A DNA stretch of 64,000 bases from Jejubacter calystegiae (GCF_005671395.1 NZ_CP040428.1:2046001-2110000); one strand, 5' to 3'; positions 1-12,112 are shown, counted from the first letter of the stretch. Numbers and translations: made by a program. Notes: generated by a model not told the origin, from the letters alone.

Positions 1-1
1 T

Positions 2-850
2 TTTGGTCGCGGTGGTCATTCCCGTCTTATCCTGTCCCGTCTGGGGCCGGAAGGACGTCTGTTGGCTATCGATCGCGATCCTCAGGCAATTGCCGCCGCG
101 CAGGCCATCGACGATCCGCGTTTTTCCATCATTCATGGGCCTTTTTCTGCGCTTGGCGATTATATGCGCGAGCGCTCGCTAGCCGGTCGTATCGACGGCA
201 TTCTGCTTGACCTTGGGGTCTCTTCCCCCCAGCTCGACGATCCTGAACGTGGATTCTCGTTCATGCGCGATGGCCCGCTGGATATGCGAATGGATCCCAG
301 CCGTGGCCGTTCGGCCGCCGAATGGCTGATGGATGCCGAAGAGGATGAAATCGCCCGGGTATTGAAAACCTGGGGCGAGGAGCGTTTCGCAAAACGCATC
401 GCCCGCGCCATCGTGGAGCGTAACCGGGAGCAGCCGATGACCCGGACCCGCGAGCTGGCGGAAGTGGTGGCGGCAGCTACCCCGGTCAAAGACAAGCATA
501 AACACCCCGCGACCCGTACCTTCCAGGCGGTGCGCATCTGGGTAAACAGTGAACTGGAGGAGGTAGAGCTGGCGCTAAAAGGCTCGCTGGACGTACTTGC
601 CCCGGGAGGGCGGCTTTCCATTATCAGTTTCCACTCGCTGGAAGATCGGCTGGTGAAGCGCTTTATGCGTGAATACAGTCGTGGGCCTCAGGTGCCGGCG
701 GGGATCCCGATGACGGAAGCGCAGCTTAACCAATTGGGCGGTCGCCAGCTGAAAATAATAGGAAAAATGATGCCGGGTGCAGAAGAAGTGGCGGACAACC
801 CTCGAGCCCGGAGTTCAGTTCTGCGTATTGCAGAGAGGACGAACGCATGA
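2..850 (+). CDS. rsmH: 16S rRNA (cytosine-1402-N4)-methyltransferase RsmH, 5' end cut off
   Basis: SAM-dependent methyltransferase that N4-methylates C1402 of 16S rRNA in the ribosomal P site. The reading frame is open from base 2 and starts inside the SAM-binding loop (FGRGGHSR, then LLAIDRDPQ). Compared with the roughly 313-residue E. coli protein, about 30 N-terminal residues lie outside the window. The core motifs [14 protein letters not shown] and the C-terminal [11 protein letters not shown] and [10 protein letters not shown] are intact. An in-frame TTG at 62 is not a real start, because homology continues upstream of it. The stop overlaps the ftsL start (ATGA at 847-850), as usual at the head of the dcw cluster. 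Very confident of identity; only the start is missing. Confidence 0.97.
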   Translation, partial: FGRGGHSRLILSRLGPEGRLLAIDRDPQAIAAAQAIDDPRFSIIHGPFSALGDYMRERSLAGRIDGILLDLGVSSPQLDDPERGFSFMRDGPLDMRMDPSRGRSAAEWLMDAEEDEIARVLKTWGEERFAKRIARAIVERNREQPMTRTRELAEVVAAATPVKDKHKHPATRTFQAVRIWVNSELEEVELALKGSLDVLAPGGRLSIISFHSLEDRLVKRFMREYSRGPQVPAGIPMTEAQLNQLGGRQLKIIGKMMPGAEEVADNPRARSSVLRIAERTNA

Positions 851-1212
851 TTAGCAGAGTGACAGAGGCCCTGAGCAAAGTAACCGGGTCGATCGGAAGC
901 AACGAGCGTCATGCTTTGCCTGGCGTAATCGGAAGCGACCTGTTGCGATACGGGAAGCTGCCACTCTGTCTTTTCATTGCCATTATCGTCACTGCCATTT
1001 TTGTGGTCACCACCGCGCACCATACCCGCCTGCTTACCGCCCAGCGCGAGCAACTGGTACTGGAGCGCGACGCGCTGGATATCGAATGGCGCAACCTGAT
1101 TCTGGAAGAGAATGCCCTTGGCGATCACAGCCGGGTGGAGCGTACGGCCACGGAGAAACTGCATATGCAGCATGTGGATCCGGCGCAGGAAAATATCGTG
1201 GTGCAGAAGTAG
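847..1212 (+). CDS. ftsL: Cell division protein FtsL
   Basis: Small bitopic protein of the FtsQLB divisome subcomplex, which activates FtsWI septal peptidoglycan synthesis. It has 121 codons, the same length as E. coli FtsL. A short cytoplasmic tail is followed by one membrane segment (about residues 38-57, [20 protein letters not shown]). A periplasmic heptad-rich coiled coil comes next ([22 protein letters not shown]), with the [12 protein letters not shown] stretch typical of the family. The start overlaps the rsmH stop by 4 bases, so it is probably translationally coupled. ftsI, its functional partner, follows 35 bases later. Confidence 0.96.
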   Translation: MISRVTEALSKVTGSIGSNERHALPGVIGSDLLRYGKLPLCLFIAIIVTAIFVVTTAHHTRLLTAQREQLVLERDALDIEWRNLILEENALGDHSRVERTATEKLHMQHVDPAQENIVVQK

Positions 1213-1247
1213 ATGTTTTTGATGAAGTCTAAGGAACCTGGTAACCA

Positions 1248-3014
1248 ATGAGAGCCGCGACGAGATCGCAAAAACCGAAGCGTCAGGACGATCAGGCCAA
1301 CTTTATCAGTTGGCGTTTTGCGTTGCTGTGCGGCTGCATTCTGTTAGCACTGGCGTTTCTGTTGGGACGCGTGGCCTGGTTACAGATAATTAATCCCGAC
1401 ATGCTGGTTCGTCAGGGGGATATGCGTTCACTGCGCGTTCAGGAGGTTTCCACCTCACGCGGCATGATTACCGACCGTGGCGGACGTCCGTTGGCGGTCT
1501 CGGTACCGGTGAGCGCCGTCTGGGCTGACCCGAAAGAGCTGCATGCCGCTGGGGGGATTACCCTGGACAACCGCTGGCAGGCGCTGGCGGATGCGCTGAA
1601 GATGCCGCTGGATCAGGTAGCGAAGCGAGTAAACGCTAACCCTAAGGGGCGCTTTATCTATCTGGCGCGTCAGGTGAATCCGGATATCAGCGATTACATC
1701 AAAAAACTCAAGCTGCCGGGCATTCATCTGCGTAAAGAATCCCGTCGCTACTATCCCGCCGGGGCGGTAACGGCCCAGATAATCGGTTTTACCAACGTCG
1801 ACAGTGAAGGGATCGAAGGCGTTGAGAAGAGTTTTGATAAGTGGCTGACGGGGCAACCCGGTGAGCGCATCGTGCGTAAGGATCGCTATGGACGGGTGAT
1901 CGAGGATATCTCCTCTACCGACAGTCAGGCGGCCCATAACCTGGCGCTGAGTATCGATGAACGCCTGCAGGCTCTGGTGTATCGCGAACTGAACAACGCC
2001 GTAGCGTTCAACAAAGCGGAATCGGGCAGTGCGGTGTTAGTGGATGTTCACACCGGTGAGATTCTGGCGATGGCGAACAGTCCGTCGTACAACCCGAATA
2101 ATCTGGCGGGAACACCGAAGGATGTGATGCGTAACCGCACCATCACAGACGTGTTTGAACCGGGCTCCACGGTGAAGCCCATGGTGGTAATGACTGCGCT
2201 ACAGCGCGGTGTGGTACGGGAAAACAGCGTGTTAAACACCGTTCCCTACCGGATTAGCGGACATGAAATTCGGGACGTGGCGCGCTACAGCGAGCTGACC
2301 GTCACCGGAATTCTGCAGAAGTCGAGTAACGTCGGCGTTTCCAAGCTGGCGTTAGCGATGCCGTCCTCGGCGTTAGTAGATACTTACTCACGCTTCGGAC
2401 TGGGAAAGGCGACCAATTTGGGGTTGGTCGGAGAACGCAGTGGCTTATATCCAAAAAAACAACGGTGGTCTGACTTAGAGAGGGCCACCTTCTCTTTCGG
2501 CTACGGGCTGATGGTAACGCCGTTACAGTTAGCGCGAGTCTACGCAACAATCGGTAGCTACGGGGTGTATCGTCCCCTGTCTATCACTAAGGTCGATCCG
2601 CCGGTTCCCGGCGAGCGCGTTTTTCCGGAATCCATCGTACGTACGGTGGTTCATATGATGGAGAGCGTGGCGCTGCCTGGCGGCGGCGGGGTGAAGGCGG
2701 CAATTAAGGGGTACCGAATCGCCATCAAGACCGGTACCGCCAAGAAGGTGGGTCCTGATGGACGCTATATCAACAAATATATTGCTTACACCGCGGGCGT
2801 AGCCCCTGCCAGCAACCCACGTTTTGCGCTGGTGGTGGTCATTAACGATCCGCAGGCGGGTAAATATTACGGTGGCGCCGTTTCGGCTCCGGTATTTGGC
2901 GCCATCATGGGCGGTGTATTGCGTACCATGAACGTCGAGCCGGATGCGCTGCCGACGGGCGATAAAAACGAATTTGTGATTAATGAAGGTGGGAAAACGG
3001 GTGGCAGATCGTAA
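1248..3014 (+). CDS. ftsI: Septal peptidoglycan transpeptidase FtsI (PBP3)
   Basis: Class B penicillin-binding protein that cross-links septal peptidoglycan with FtsW; target of aztreonam and cephalexin. It has 588 residues, equal to E. coli. A short cytoplasmic N-terminus is followed by one membrane anchor (about residues 24-40, [17 protein letters not shown]), the pedestal domain ([15 protein letters not shown]) and the transpeptidase domain. The three active-site motifs fall at the expected codons: STVK with nucleophile Ser307 and Lys310, SSN at 359-361, and KTGT at 494-497. The last codons overlap the start of murE. No insertion of the YRIN or YRIK type associated with beta-lactam tolerance is seen near residue 333 (sequence there is VPYRISGHE). 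Confidence 0.98.
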   Translation: MRAATRSQKPKRQDDQANFISWRFALLCGCILLALAFLLGRVAWLQIINPDMLVRQGDMRSLRVQEVSTSRGMITDRGGRPLAVSVPVSAVWADPKELHAAGGITLDNRWQALADALKMPLDQVAKRVNANPKGRFIYLARQVNPDISDYIKKLKLPGIHLRKESRRYYPAGAVTAQIIGFTNVDSEGIEGVEKSFDKWLTGQPGERIVRKDRYGRVIEDISSTDSQAAHNLALSIDERLQALVYRELNNAVAFNKAESGSAVLVDVHTGEILAMANSPSYNPNNLAGTPKDVMRNRTITDVFEPGSTVKPMVVMTALQRGVVRENSVLNTVPYRISGHEIRDVARYSELTVTGILQKSSNVGVSKLALAMPSSALVDTYSRFGLGKATNLGLVGERSGLYPKKQRWSDLERATFSFGYGLMVTPLQLARVYATIGSYGVYRPLSITKVDPPVPGERVFPESIVRTVVHMMESVALPGGGGVKAAIKGYRIAIKTGTAKKVGPDGRYINKYIAYTAGVAPASNPRFALVVVINDPQAGKYYGGAVSAPVFGAIMGGVLRTMNVEPDALPTGDKNEFVINEGGKTGGRS

Positions 3015-4488
3015 TTTGCATGACCTGGTGGCTCCCTGGGCGCCGCAGGCGCCGGAGCGAACGCTTCGGGAGATGACGCTCGATAGCCGCGTGGCGGCGT
3101 CGGGGGATCTCTTTGTCGCGGTAAAAGGTCATCAGGCTGACGGACGTCGTTTCATTCCGCAGGCGATAGCGCAGGGCGTTGCCGCTGTCGTGGCGGAAGC
3201 GGAAGGCGAAGCCGCCGACGGTGAGGTGCGAGAAGTTCACGGCGTACCCGTTATCTGGCTGAGCCAGCTTAATCAGCGCCTGTCCGCGCTGGCGGATCGC
3301 TTTTATGGCTCCCCGTCGCACCATTTACGTCTGGTCGGAGTCACCGGAACCAACGGTAAAACCACCACCACGCAGCTGTTGGCTCAGTGGGCGCAGTTGA
3401 TGGGGGAAACCAGCGCGGTAATGGGGACGGTAGGTAACGGGCTGCTCGGCCACGTGGCGCCGACCGAAAATACCACCGGTTCAGCGGTAGATGTGCAGCA
3501 GGTACTGGCTGGTCTGAAAAGTCAGGGCGCGACCCTGGCTGCGATGGAAGTGTCTTCTCACGGCCTGGTACAGCATCGCGTTGCCGCGTTGCATTTTGCG
3601 GCCGCTGTCTTCACCAACCTGAGCCGCGATCACCTCGACTATCACGGTGATATGGCGCATTACGAAGAGGCCAAATGGCAGCTCTTCTCCAACCATCACT
3701 ACGGTCAGGCGATTATCAACGCCGATGATGAAACCGGTCAGCGCTGGCTGGAACAACTGCCGGACGCGGTAGCGGTTTCGATGGAAGACCGGGTTAACCC
3801 GAACGGTCATGGCCGCTGGTTGAAAGCAACCGGCGTCGATTACCACGATAGCGGCGCCACCATCCGCTTCAGTTCGAGCTGGGGCGAGGGCGAAATCGAA
3901 AGTCGTCTGATGGGGGCTTTTAACGTCAGCAACCTGTTGCTGGCACTGGCGACGCTACTGGCGCTGGGCTATCCGCTGGAGAAACTGACGGAGAGCTCCG
4001 CACGACTGCAACCGGTGTGTGGTCGCATGGAAGTTTTCGCGGCGCCCGGTAAACCGACCGTGGTGGTGGACTATGCGCACACGCCGGATGCGCTGGAAAA
4101 AGCGCTGGAAGCGGCGCGTCTGCACTGTAAAGGCCAGCTATGGTGCGTCTTTGGCTGCGGTGGCGATCGCGACAAAGGTAAACGTCCTTTGATGGGCGCC
4201 GTGGCTGAAGAGTTCGCAGACCGGGTGGTGGTAACAGATGATAACCCGCGTACCGAAGAGCCGCGGGCCATCGTAGAGGATATCCTGGCCGGTATGACCG
4301 ATGCCGGGCTTGCCCGAGTGGTGGCGGGGCGTGCCGAAGCGGTGACTAACGCCATTATGCAGGCAGGAGCCGACGATGTGGTGTTGGTGGCCGGGAAAGG
4401 ACACGAAGACTATCAGGTAGTTGGCAATCGCCGTCTGGACTATTCGGATCGCGTCACCGTCGCGCGACTGCTGGGGGGGGGGGCATGA
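3001..4488 (+). CDS. murE: UDP-MurNAc-tripeptide synthetase MurE (meso-DAP adding)
   Basis: Cytoplasmic ATP-dependent ligase that adds meso-diaminopimelate to UDP-MurNAc-L-Ala-D-Glu. I place the start at the GTG at 3001 (VADRNLHDL), giving 495 residues, exactly the E. coli length. The frame is open further upstream, but only inside ftsI. The ATP loop GTNGKTT lies at residues 116-122. The DNPR motif near residue 413 selects meso-[24 protein letters not shown] and [16 protein letters not shown] are family signatures. It overlaps the ftsI stop at the 5' end and murF (ATGA) at the 3' end. Its last codons are encoded by an 11-G run (LLGGGA), unlike the rest of the gene. Confidence 0.98.
   Translation: MADRNLHDLVAPWAPQAPERTLREMTLDSRVAASGDLFVAVKGHQADGRRFIPQAIAQGVAAVVAEAEGEAADGEVREVHGVPVIWLSQLNQRLSALADRFYGSPSHHLRLVGVTGTNGKTTTTQLLAQWAQLMGETSAVMGTVGNGLLGHVAPTENTTGSAVDVQQVLAGLKSQGATLAAMEVSSHGLVQHRVAALHFAAAVFTNLSRDHLDYHGDMAHYEEAKWQLFSNHHYGQAIINADDETGQRWLEQLPDAVAVSMEDRVNPNGHGRWLKATGVDYHDSGATIRFSSSWGEGEIESRLMGAFNVSNLLLALATLLALGYPLEKLTESSARLQPVCGRMEVFAAPGKPTVVVDYAHTPDALEKALEAARLHCKGQLWCVFGCGGDRDKGKRPLMGAVAEEFADRVVVTDDNPRTEEPRAIVEDILAGMTDAGLARVVAGRAEAVTNAIMQAGADDVVLVAGKGHEDYQVVGNRRLDYSDRVTVARLLGGGA
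4473..4483 (+). repeat. Homopolymer of 11 G at the murE 3' end
   Basis: Eleven consecutive G residues encode the last three glycines of MurE and run to within 2 bases of the murF ATG (4485). Long G runs are prone to replication and transcription slippage. A one-base change would alter the MurE C-terminus and the murE-murF coupling. An assembly artefact is also possible. Confidence 0.9.
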
Positions 4489-5843
4489 TTAGCCTGTCAC
4501 TGAGCCAGCTGGCGCAGGCGGTTAATGGTCGTCTGGTCGGCGCCGATGGTGTCATCGAGGCGGTGACTACCGACACGCGTAAAGTCACGCCGGGCTGTCT
4601 GTTTGTCGCGCTGAAGGGCGAGCGTTTCGACGCCCACGATTTTGTCGACCGGGCGCTGGAAAGCGGCGCGGGTGCGCTACTGGTGAGCCGCGAGCTTGCC
4701 GTTAAGGCGCCGCAGGTGGTGGTTGAAGATAGCCGCCACGCCTTCGGGCTGCTGGCCGCCTGGGTGCGCCAGCAGGTACCGACCCGGATTGTGGCCCTGA
4801 CCGGCTCTTCCGGTAAAACCTCGGTAAAAGAGATGACCGCGGCGATTCTGCGCCAGTGTGGCAACACTCTCTATACCGAGGGCAATCTGAACAATGATAT
4901 CGGCGTGCCGATGACGCTGCTGCGTCTGGCGCCGGAACATCAATACGCGGTGATTGAGCTGGGGGCGAACCATCAGGGTGAAATCGCCTGGACCACCAGC
5001 CTGACGCGGCCGGAAGCGGCGCTGGTCAATAACCTGGCGGCGGCGCATCTGGAGGGTTTCGGCTCGCTGGCTGGTGTCGCGAAGGCGAAGGGGGAGATCT
5101 TTGAAGGTCTGTCTTCCGAAGGGACGGCGATTATCAACGCTGACAGCAACGATCTGGAAAACTGGCGCGGGATCATCGGCAATCGCCGCACCTGGCGCTT
5201 TTCTCCCGACGCGGCGGGCTGTGATTTTAGCGCCAGCGACGTGCGGATTCGCGCTGATGGCACTCACTTTATGCTGAATACCCCCGATGGAACCTTTGAG
5301 GTGACGCTGCCGCTGCCGGGTCGCCATAACATTGCTAACGCGCTGGCAGCGACGGCGCTGGCGATGGCGGTTGGCGCCGCACCCCAGGCCGTGCAGCAGG
5401 GGCTGGCGCAGTTGAAAGCGGTTCCCGGGCGCCTGTTCCCGATTGTTCTTTCAGAAAATCAACTGCTGCTGGACGATAGCTATAACGCCAATGTGGGCTC
5501 AATGACTGCTGCGGTGCAGGTTCTGGCGGAAATGCCGGGCCAGCGCGTACTGGTGGTGGGCGATATGGGCGAGTTAGGAAGCGAAGCACAGGCGTGCCAC
5601 CGTCAGGTGGGCGATGCGGCTCGTGCTGCGGGAATCGATAAGGTGTTGAGCGTAGGCGTTCTGAGTCAGGCGCTGAGCCATGCGAGCGGCGTGGGCGAAC
5701 ATTTTAATGATAAACAGGCTCTGGTAGCGCGTCTGAAAACGCTGCTGGCCGGAAATGCCGCGGTAACAATTTTAGTGAAAGGTTCACGTAGCGCTGCCAT
5801 GGAACAGGTGGTGCAAGCAATACAGGAGAAGGGGACATGTTAG
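4485..5843 (+). CDS. murF: UDP-MurNAc-tripeptide:D-Ala-D-Ala ligase MurF
   Basis: Cytoplasmic Mur ligase that adds D-Ala-D-Ala to complete UDP-MurNAc-pentapeptide, the substrate of MraY. It has 452 residues, equal to E. coli MurF. The ATP loop GSSGKT is at residues 107-112, followed by the [10 protein letters not shown] and [10 protein letters not shown] segments, the central-domain [13 protein letters not shown] and the C-terminal [13 protein letters not shown] motif. The start overlaps the murE stop by 4 bases, immediately downstream of the 11-G run. The 3' end overlaps mraY by 7 bases. It uses the product of ddlB, encoded 6 kb downstream in the same cluster. Confidence 0.98.
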   Translation: MISLSLSQLAQAVNGRLVGADGVIEAVTTDTRKVTPGCLFVALKGERFDAHDFVDRALESGAGALLVSRELAVKAPQVVVEDSRHAFGLLAAWVRQQVPTRIVALTGSSGKTSVKEMTAAILRQCGNTLYTEGNLNNDIGVPMTLLRLAPEHQYAVIELGANHQGEIAWTTSLTRPEAALVNNLAAAHLEGFGSLAGVAKAKGEIFEGLSSEGTAIINADSNDLENWRGIIGNRRTWRFSPDAAGCDFSASDVRIRADGTHFMLNTPDGTFEVTLPLPGRHNIANALAATALAMAVGAAPQAVQQGLAQLKAVPGRLFPIVLSENQLLLDDSYNANVGSMTAAVQVLAEMPGQRVLVVGDMGELGSEAQACHRQVGDAARAAGIDKVLSVGVLSQALSHASGVGEHFNDKQALVARLKTLLAGNAAVTILVKGSRSAAMEQVVQAIQEKGTC

Positions 5844-6919
5844 TCTGGCTGGCCGAACATCTGGTCCAATTTTATTCTGGCTTCAACGTCTTTTCATACC
5901 TGACGTTCAGGGCCATCCTCAGCCTGCTGACAGCGCTGTTTATCTCTCTGTGGATGGGGCCGCGACTGATCGCCCGCCTGCAGGAGCTCTCTTTCGGTCA
6001 GGTGGTCCGTAACGACGGTCCGGAGTCCCACTTCAGCAAACGCGGGACCCCGACCATGGGCGGGCTTATGATCCTGACGTCGATTGTGATCTCCGTACTG
6101 ATGTGGGCCTATCCTTCCAACCCCTACGTCTGGTGCGTGCTGTTCGTGCTGGTGGGGTATGGCATTGTGGGCTTCGTGGATGATTACCGCAAAGTCGTGC
6201 GTAAAGACACCAAAGGGCTGGTGGCCCGCTGGAAATATTTCTGGATGTCCGCCATTGCGCTGGTGGTGGCTTTCGTTCTCTATATTACCGGCAAAGGAAC
6301 CCCTGCCACCGAACTGGTGGTGCCGTTCTTTAAAGATGTGATGCCCCAGTTGGGGATTTTCTACATTCTGCTGGCCTACTTTGTGATTGTCGGTACCGGG
6401 AATGCGGTAAACCTGACGGACGGTCTGGATGGTTTGGCGATAATGCCGACGGTACTGGTTGCCGCAGGCTTTGCGCTGGTGGCCTGGGCCACCGGGAACA
6501 TGAACTTCGCCGGTTATCTGCACATTCCCTATCTGCGTCACGCGGGGGAACTGGTGATTGTCTGTACGGCCATTGTTGGCGCGGGGCTGGGTTTCTTGTG
6601 GTTTAACACCTATCCGGCGCAGGTCTTTATGGGCGATGTGGGCTCGCTGGCACTGGGCGGTGCGCTGGGCGTGATTGCGGTGCTGCTGCGTCAGGAATTT
6701 CTGCTGGTCATTATGGGTGGAGTCTTCGTGGTGGAGACGCTGTCGGTCATTCTGCAGGTAGGCTCCTTTAAGCTACGCGGTCAGCGCATTTTCCGGATGG
6801 CGCCTATCCATCACCACTATGAGCTGAAAGGCTGGCCGGAGCCGCGAGTTATCGTGCGGTTCTGGATTATTTCACTGATGCTGGTCCTGATTGGGCTGGC
6901 GACGCTGAAGGTACGTTAA
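5837..6919 (+). CDS. mraY: Phospho-MurNAc-pentapeptide transferase MraY
   Basis: Polytopic inner-membrane enzyme that transfers phospho-MurNAc-pentapeptide to undecaprenyl phosphate, forming lipid I. It has 360 residues, the E. coli length, with about ten membrane segments. Conserved polar motifs are visible: the GTPTMGGL substrate loop, the acidic GFVDDYRK pair, [33 protein letters not shown] and the [13 protein letters not shown] histidine motif. It starts inside the end of murF. murD starts 2 bases after its stop. Confidence 0.98.
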   Translation: MLVWLAEHLVQFYSGFNVFSYLTFRAILSLLTALFISLWMGPRLIARLQELSFGQVVRNDGPESHFSKRGTPTMGGLMILTSIVISVLMWAYPSNPYVWCVLFVLVGYGIVGFVDDYRKVVRKDTKGLVARWKYFWMSAIALVVAFVLYITGKGTPATELVVPFFKDVMPQLGIFYILLAYFVIVGTGNAVNLTDGLDGLAIMPTVLVAAGFALVAWATGNMNFAGYLHIPYLRHAGELVIVCTAIVGAGLGFLWFNTYPAQVFMGDVGSLALGGALGVIAVLLRQEFLLVIMGGVFVVETLSVILQVGSFKLRGQRIFRMAPIHHHYELKGWPEPRVIVRFWIISLMLVLIGLATLKVR

Positions 6920-6921
6920 CG

Positions 6922-8238
6922 ATGGCGGATTACCAGGGGAAAAAGGTAGTCATTATCGGCCTGGGCCTGACCGGGCTCTCCTGCGTGGACTTTTTCCGGG
7001 CGCGCGGCGTTACGCCGCGCGTTATGGATACCCGTACTTCGCCCGGCGGACTGGACAAGCTGGCGCCGGAAATCGAACGTCACCTGGGTGGTCTGAATGA
7101 AGTCTGGTTACTGGAAGCGGATCTGATTGTTGCCAGCCCGGGTATTGCGTTGGCAACGCCAGCACTGGTTGCCGCTGCCGATGCCGGTGTCGAGATCGTC
7201 GGCGATATCGAACTGTTCTGCCGTGAGGCGCAGGCCCCTATTGTCGCTATCACCGGCTCTAACGGTAAAAGTACCGTCACCCGCATGGTGGGTGAAATGG
7301 CGGAAGCCGCCGGCGTTAACGTCGGCGTGGGCGGCAATATCGGTTTACCGGCGCTGATGCTGCTGGATGCCGAGCGCGAGCTCTACGTGCTGGAGCTATC
7401 CAGCTTCCAGCTGGAGACCACATCCAGCCTGAAAGCGGCGGCGGCCACGGTACTGAATGTGACCGAAGATCATATGGACAGATATCCGCTTGGTTTGCAG
7501 CAGTATCGTGGCGCCAAGCTGCGTATCTATGAAAACGCGGACGTCTGCGTCGTTAACGCTGACGATGCCCTGACCATGCCGGTGCGCGGCGCCGATGAGC
7601 GCTGCATCAGCTTTGGGGTGGACGTGGGGGATTATCACCTTAATCACCAGCAGGGCGACACCTGGCTGCGGGCGCGTGGCGAAAAAGTGTTGAACGTCAA
7701 TGAGATGCAGCTTGTCGGGCAGCATAACTATACCAACGCGCTGGCGGCGCTGGCGCTGGCGGATGCGGTAGCGTTGCCCCGGTCCAGCAGCTTGCTGGCG
7801 CTGACGACCTTCGGGGGGCTGCCGCACCGCTTCCAACTGGTGCTCAATCATAACGATGTGTGCTGGATTAATGATTCGAAGGCGACCAATGTGGGCAGTA
7901 CTGAGGCGGCCCTGAGCGGCCTGCGGGTAACCGGCACCTTGCATCTACTGGTGGGCGGAGACGGAAAATCGGCGGATTTCGCGCCGCTGAACCGTTTTCT
8001 GCAGGGCGACCGTATCCGTCTCTACTGCTTTGGCCGCGATGGCGGCGAGCTGGCGGCGCTGCGCCCGGAGATTGCGGAGCAGACCGAAACCATGGAGCAG
8101 GCAATGCGCCTGATCGCTCCAAGGGTTCGCCCCGGCGATACAGTGCTGCTGTCACCAGCCTGCGCCAGTCTCGATCAGTTTAAAAATTTTGAACAGCGTG
8201 GAGACTGCTTCACGCAACTGGCGAAGGAGTTAGGCTGA
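6922..8238 (+). CDS. murD: UDP-MurNAc-L-alanine:D-glutamate ligase MurD
   Basis: Second of the four Mur amino acid ligases; it adds D-Glu to UDP-MurNAc-L-Ala in the cytoplasm. It has 438 residues, as in E. coli. The N-terminal Rossmann fold starts with [12 protein letters not shown]. The ATP loop GSNGKST is at residues 112-118, followed by [19 protein letters not shown] (central domain) and the C-terminal [16 protein letters not shown] and [15 protein letters not shown] motifs. The last base of the stop codon is the first base of the ftsW ATG, so the two are coupled. Confidence 0.98.
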   Translation: MADYQGKKVVIIGLGLTGLSCVDFFRARGVTPRVMDTRTSPGGLDKLAPEIERHLGGLNEVWLLEADLIVASPGIALATPALVAAADAGVEIVGDIELFCREAQAPIVAITGSNGKSTVTRMVGEMAEAAGVNVGVGGNIGLPALMLLDAERELYVLELSSFQLETTSSLKAAAATVLNVTEDHMDRYPLGLQQYRGAKLRIYENADVCVVNADDALTMPVRGADERCISFGVDVGDYHLNHQQGDTWLRARGEKVLNVNEMQLVGQHNYTNALAALALADAVALPRSSSLLALTTFGGLPHRFQLVLNHNDVCWINDSKATNVGSTEAALSGLRVTGTLHLLVGGDGKSADFAPLNRFLQGDRIRLYCFGRDGGELAALRPEIAEQTETMEQAMRLIAPRVRPGDTVLLSPACASLDQFKNFEQRGDCFTQLAKELG

Positions 8239-9506
8239 TGCGACTCTCTCTCCCGCGCCTGAGAATGCCGCGTATGCCACATATACCGGGCGGCGGCGCT
8301 ATTGGCGCGTTGCTGGCATGGCTCTTTACCGCGCTCAGGGGCTGGGTGATGGGCTCCCGCGAAGCGGACGACAACAGCATGGTGCTCTACGATCGCGTGC
8401 TGCTGTGGTTGACCTTCGGTCTGGCGGCTATCGGCTTCATTATGGTGACTTCGGCCTCAATGCCCGTGGGACAGCGTCTGGCGGACGATCCTTTCCTGTT
8501 CGCCAAGCGTGATGCTATCTACCTGCTGCTGGCTTTTCTGCTGGCGATGGTGACGCTGCGTCTGCCAATGGCGTTCTGGCAGCGCTACAGCGCCGTGATG
8601 CTTCTGGCCTCGATCGCGATGTTGTTGATCGTGCTGGTGGTGGGGAGCTCGGTTAACGGGGCCTCGCGCTGGATCTCGCTGGGGCCGCTGCGTATTCAGC
8701 CCGCGGAGTTTACCAAGCTGTCTCTGTTCTGTTACCTGGCGAACTACCTGGTGCGTAAGGTTGACGAGGTGCGTAACAACCTGCGCGGCTTCCTGAAGCC
8801 GATGGGCGTGATTCTGGTGATGGCGGTGCTGCTGCTGGCACAGCCGGACCTCGGTACCGTGGTGGTGCTGTTTGTGACCACGCTGGCCATGCTGTTTCTG
8901 GCAGGCGCCAAGCTGTGGCAGTTCCTGGCCATTATCGGTATGGGGATTGCGGCGGTGGTCCTGCTGATCCTGGCGGAACCCTACCGTATGCGGCGTGTGA
9001 CCTCCTTCTGGAACCCCTGGGAAGATCCCTTCGGCAGCGGTTACCAGCTGACCCAGTCGCTGATGGCTTTCGGGCGCGGCGAATTCTGGGGACAGGGGCT
9101 GGGGAACTCGGTTCAGAAACTGGAGTATCTGCCCGAAGCGCACACCGACTTTATCTTCTCCATCATCGGTGAGGAGCTGGGATATATCGGTGTGGTGCTG
9201 GCGCTTTTGATGGTATTCTTCGTGGCCTTTCGCGCTATGTCGATAGGGCGCAAAGCGCTGGATATGAACCAGCGTTTCGCTGGCTTCCTGGCCTGCTCTA
9301 TCGGCATCTGGTTTAGCTTCCAGGCGCTGGTCAACGTGGGTGCCGCGGCCGGTATGCTACCGACCAAAGGGTTGACCCTGCCGCTGATCAGTTACGGTGG
9401 TTCGAGTCTGCTGATCATGTCGACGGCCATTATGATGCTGCTGCGAATTGATTATGAAACCCGGCTGGCCAAAGGCCAGGCGGTGACAAGAGGTGCTACG
9501 CGATGA
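8238..9506 (+). CDS. ftsW: Septal peptidoglycan glycosyltransferase FtsW
   Basis: SEDS-family inner-membrane glycosyltransferase that polymerises lipid II at the septum with FtsI. It has 422 residues, slightly longer than the roughly 414 of E. coli. The extra length seems to lie in the basic N-terminal tail before the first membrane segment. Ten or so hydrophobic helices are interspersed with SEDS motifs: [26 protein letters not shown] (catalytic Asp region), [16 protein letters not shown] and [11 protein letters not shown]. The gene overlaps murD by 1 base and murG by 4 bases (ATGA). Confidence 0.97.
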   Translation: MRLSLPRLRMPRMPHIPGGGAIGALLAWLFTALRGWVMGSREADDNSMVLYDRVLLWLTFGLAAIGFIMVTSASMPVGQRLADDPFLFAKRDAIYLLLAFLLAMVTLRLPMAFWQRYSAVMLLASIAMLLIVLVVGSSVNGASRWISLGPLRIQPAEFTKLSLFCYLANYLVRKVDEVRNNLRGFLKPMGVILVMAVLLLAQPDLGTVVVLFVTTLAMLFLAGAKLWQFLAIIGMGIAAVVLLILAEPYRMRRVTSFWNPWEDPFGSGYQLTQSLMAFGRGEFWGQGLGNSVQKLEYLPEAHTDFIFSIIGEELGYIGVVLALLMVFFVAFRAMSIGRKALDMNQRFAGFLACSIGIWFSFQALVNVGAAAGMLPTKGLTLPLISYGGSSLLIMSTAIMMLLRIDYETRLAKGQAVTRGATR

Positions 9507-10561
9507 CGAAGCGGTTAATGGTGATGGCGGGTGGTACTGGCGGGCACGTATTTCCGGGCCTGGCAGTCGCGCACCATTTACATTCCCAGGGCTGGGAGAT
9601 TCGCTGGCTGGGCACCGCGGACCGAATGGAGGCGGACCTGGTACCGAAACACGGTATTGAGATCGATTTTATCCGTATTTCCGGGCTGCGCGGCAAAGGG
9701 CTGAAGGCTCAACTGCTGGCGCCGCTGCGTATTTTTAACGCCTGGCGTCAGGCGCGGGCCATTATGAAGCACTTTAAGCCGGATGTGGTGCTGGGTATGG
9801 GCGGTTATGTTTCTGGCCCTGGCGGTCTGGCTGCCTGGTCGCTGGGCATTCCGGTGGTGCTGCATGAACAGAACGGCATTGCCGGCCTTACCAACAAGTG
9901 GTTGGCGAAGATTGCCCGTACGGTGATGCAGGCATTTCCGGGCGCTTTTCCCAATGCGGAAGTGGTTGGTAACCCGGTACGCAGCGATGTATTAGCGCTG
10001 CCTGCCCCCGAAGTACGCTTCGCGGATCGCGAAGGTCCGGTACGGATTCTGGTGATTGGCGGCTCTCAGGGGGCGCGCATTCTGAACCAGACAATGCCGC
10101 AGGTGGCGGCACGGCTGGGCGAGAGCGTGACTATCTGGCATCAGACCGGTAAGGGCGCGCAGCAGGAAGTGGAGCGGGCCTATGCTGAGGCGGGTCAGCC
10201 CCAACACCGGATTGCGGAGTTTATTGACGATATGGCTCAGGCCTGGGGATGGGCCGATGTGGTGGTCTGCCGCTCTGGCGCCTTGACGGTCAGTGAGATC
10301 GCGGCCGCTGGCGTACCGGCGCTGTTTGTCCCCTTCCAGCACAAAGATCGCCAGCAGTACTGGAATGCGCTGCCGCTTGAAAAAGCGGGAGCGGCGAAGA
10401 TCCTGGAACAGCCGCAGTTCACGGTAGATGCGGTAGCGGAAACCCTGGCAGGTTGGGACCGCGCAACCTTATTGACTATGGCCGGACGTGCGCGTGCGGC
10501 CGCGATTCCGGATGCTACGGAGCGCGTGGCGAAGGAGGTTAGCGCTGCGGCGCTGGCCTGA
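9503..10561 (+). CDS. murG: Lipid II synthase MurG (GT28 N-acetylglucosaminyltransferase)
   Basis: Peripheral inner-membrane glycosyltransferase that adds GlcNAc from UDP-GlcNAc to lipid I, giving lipid II. It has 352 residues, close to the 355 of E. coli. Seen are the N-terminal glycine loop [12 protein letters not shown], the second loop [11 protein letters not shown] with [11 protein letters not shown], the third loop [10 protein letters not shown], and the nucleotide-sugar site [23 protein letters not shown] followed by DRQQYWNA. It overlaps ftsW by 4 bases. A 75-base gap separates it from murC, the longest space in this part of the cluster. Confidence 0.98.
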   Translation: MTKRLMVMAGGTGGHVFPGLAVAHHLHSQGWEIRWLGTADRMEADLVPKHGIEIDFIRISGLRGKGLKAQLLAPLRIFNAWRQARAIMKHFKPDVVLGMGGYVSGPGGLAAWSLGIPVVLHEQNGIAGLTNKWLAKIARTVMQAFPGAFPNAEVVGNPVRSDVLALPAPEVRFADREGPVRILVIGGSQGARILNQTMPQVAARLGESVTIWHQTGKGAQQEVERAYAEAGQPQHRIAEFIDDMAQAWGWADVVVCRSGALTVSEIAAAGVPALFVPFQHKDRQQYWNALPLEKAGAAKILEQPQFTVDAVAETLAGWDRATLLTMAGRARAAAIPDATERVAKEVSAAALA

Positions 10562-10636
10562 TGATTCGGGCGCGATTTTGTGCCCCGGAGTGATATTTAA
10601 GAGGTAAGGCGCTGATTGCGCCGTGGGTATTAAAGA

Positions 10637-12112
10637 ATGAATACACAACAACTGGCGAAACTGCGTTCAATCGTGCCCGAGATGCGTCGCGTCCGGCACA
10701 TACACTTCGTTGGCATCGGCGGGGCCGGCATGGGCGGCATCGCGGAAGTGCTGGCGAATGAAGGCTACCAGATCAGCGGTTCCGATCTGGCGCCGAACCC
10801 GGTTACCCGGCAGTTGTCTGAGCTCGGCGCAACGATCTATTTCCATCACCGCCCGGAAAACGTGCGGGATGCGAGCGTGGTAGTGGTGTCATCTGCCATC
10901 ACTCAGGATAACCCTGAGATCGTTGCGGCCCATGAGCTGCGCATCCCGGTGATTCGCCGGGCCGAGATGCTGGCGGAACTGATGCGTTTTCGCCACGGTA
11001 TCGCGATTGCCGGTACCCATGGAAAAACCACCACCACGGCTATGGTGGCAAGTATTTATGCGGAGGCGGGACTGGACCCCACCTTTGTTAATGGTGGTCT
11101 GGTGAAGTCGGCCGGTACCCATGCGCGACTGGGTTGCAGCCGTTACCTGATTGCGGAAGCGGATGAGAGCGATGCCTCCTTCCTGCATCTGCAGCCGATG
11201 GTGGCGGTGGTCACCAATATCGAAGCCGACCATATGGATACCTATCAGGGCGACTTCGAGAATCTGAAGCAGACGTTTATTAACTTTCTGCATAACCTGC
11301 CGTTTTACGGTCGTGCGGTGATGTGTGTTGACGATGCGGTCATTCGCGAGTTGCTGCCGCGAGTAGGGCGTCATGTGACCACCTACGGCTTTAGCGATGA
11401 TGCGGACGTGCGGATTGAAGATTACCGGCAGAACGGCGCCTGTGGTCTGTTTACCCTGGTGCGCCAGGATAAACCCGCCATTGCAGTACAGCTTAACGCA
11501 CCCGGGCGCCATAACGCGCTGAACGCGGCGGCGGCGGTGGCGGTGGCGACCGAGGAAGGCATCGACGATGAGGCCATTCTGCGGGCTCTGGAGAGCTTCC
11601 AGGGCACCGGGCGGCGTTTCGACTTCCTGGGCGAGTATCCGCTGGCGCCGGTGAACGGCAAAACGGGCAGCGCCATGCTGGTGGATGACTATGGCCACCA
11701 TCCGACGGAGGTGGATGCCACCATTAAGGCCGCGCGCGCTGGCTGGCCGGATAAAAATCTGGTGATGGTCTTCCAGCCGCACCGTTATACCCGTACCCGG
11801 GATCTCTATGATGACTTCGCCGGGGTGCTGTCGCAGGTGGACGCATTACTGATGCTGGAGGTGTATTCGGCCGGTGAAGCGCCGATTCCGGGCGCCGATA
11901 GCCGCTCGCTATGTCGCACCATTCGCGGTCGCGGCATGGTGGATCCGATCCTGGTGCCGGACGCAGAACAGGTAGCCTCGATCCTGGCGCCAGTTCTGAC
12001 GGGAAATGACTTGATCCTGGTGCAAGGTGCCGGGAACGTCGGGAAAATTGCGAAAAAACTGGCTGAAATCAAATTGCAACCCCAAACTCAGGAGGAGGAT
12101 CAACATGGTTGA
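10637..12112 (+). CDS. murC: UDP-MurNAc:L-alanine ligase MurC
   Basis: First Mur amino acid ligase of the pathway; it joins L-Ala to UDP-MurNAc. It has 491 residues, equal to E. coli. It begins with the UDP-binding Rossmann motif [17 protein letters not shown]. The ATP loop GTHGKTT is at residues 126-132. The central-domain [13 protein letters not shown] and the C-terminal [10 protein letters not shown] and [12 protein letters not shown] are present. In the 75-base leader a small inverted repeat (GGCGC/GCGCC near 10608-10622) sits just before the start. Its 3' end overlaps the ddlB start by 8 bases. Confidence 0.98.
   Translation: MNTQQLAKLRSIVPEMRRVRHIHFVGIGGAGMGGIAEVLANEGYQISGSDLAPNPVTRQLSELGATIYFHHRPENVRDASVVVVSSAITQDNPEIVAAHELRIPVIRRAEMLAELMRFRHGIAIAGTHGKTTTTAMVASIYAEAGLDPTFVNGGLVKSAGTHARLGCSRYLIAEADESDASFLHLQPMVAVVTNIEADHMDTYQGDFENLKQTFINFLHNLPFYGRAVMCVDDAVIRELLPRVGRHVTTYGFSDDADVRIEDYRQNGACGLFTLVRQDKPAIAVQLNAPGRHNALNAAAAVAVATEEGIDDEAILRALESFQGTGRRFDFLGEYPLAPVNGKTGSAMLVDDYGHHPTEVDATIKAARAGWPDKNLVMVFQPHRYTRTRDLYDDFAGVLSQVDALLMLEVYSAGEAPIPGADSRSLCRTIRGRGMVDPILVPDAEQVASILAPVLTGNDLILVQGAGNVGKIAKKLAEIKLQPQTQEEDQHG

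Noticed and set aside
2983-3000. Longer N-terminus for MurE (in-frame ATG at 2983)
   Set aside because: Homology and the exact 495-residue family length begin at the GTG at 3001; the upstream codons belong to ftsI.
12027-12104. Longer N-terminus for DdlB
   Set aside because: It lies inside murC, has no family homology, and the ATG at 12105 has a strong GGAGGAGG site.
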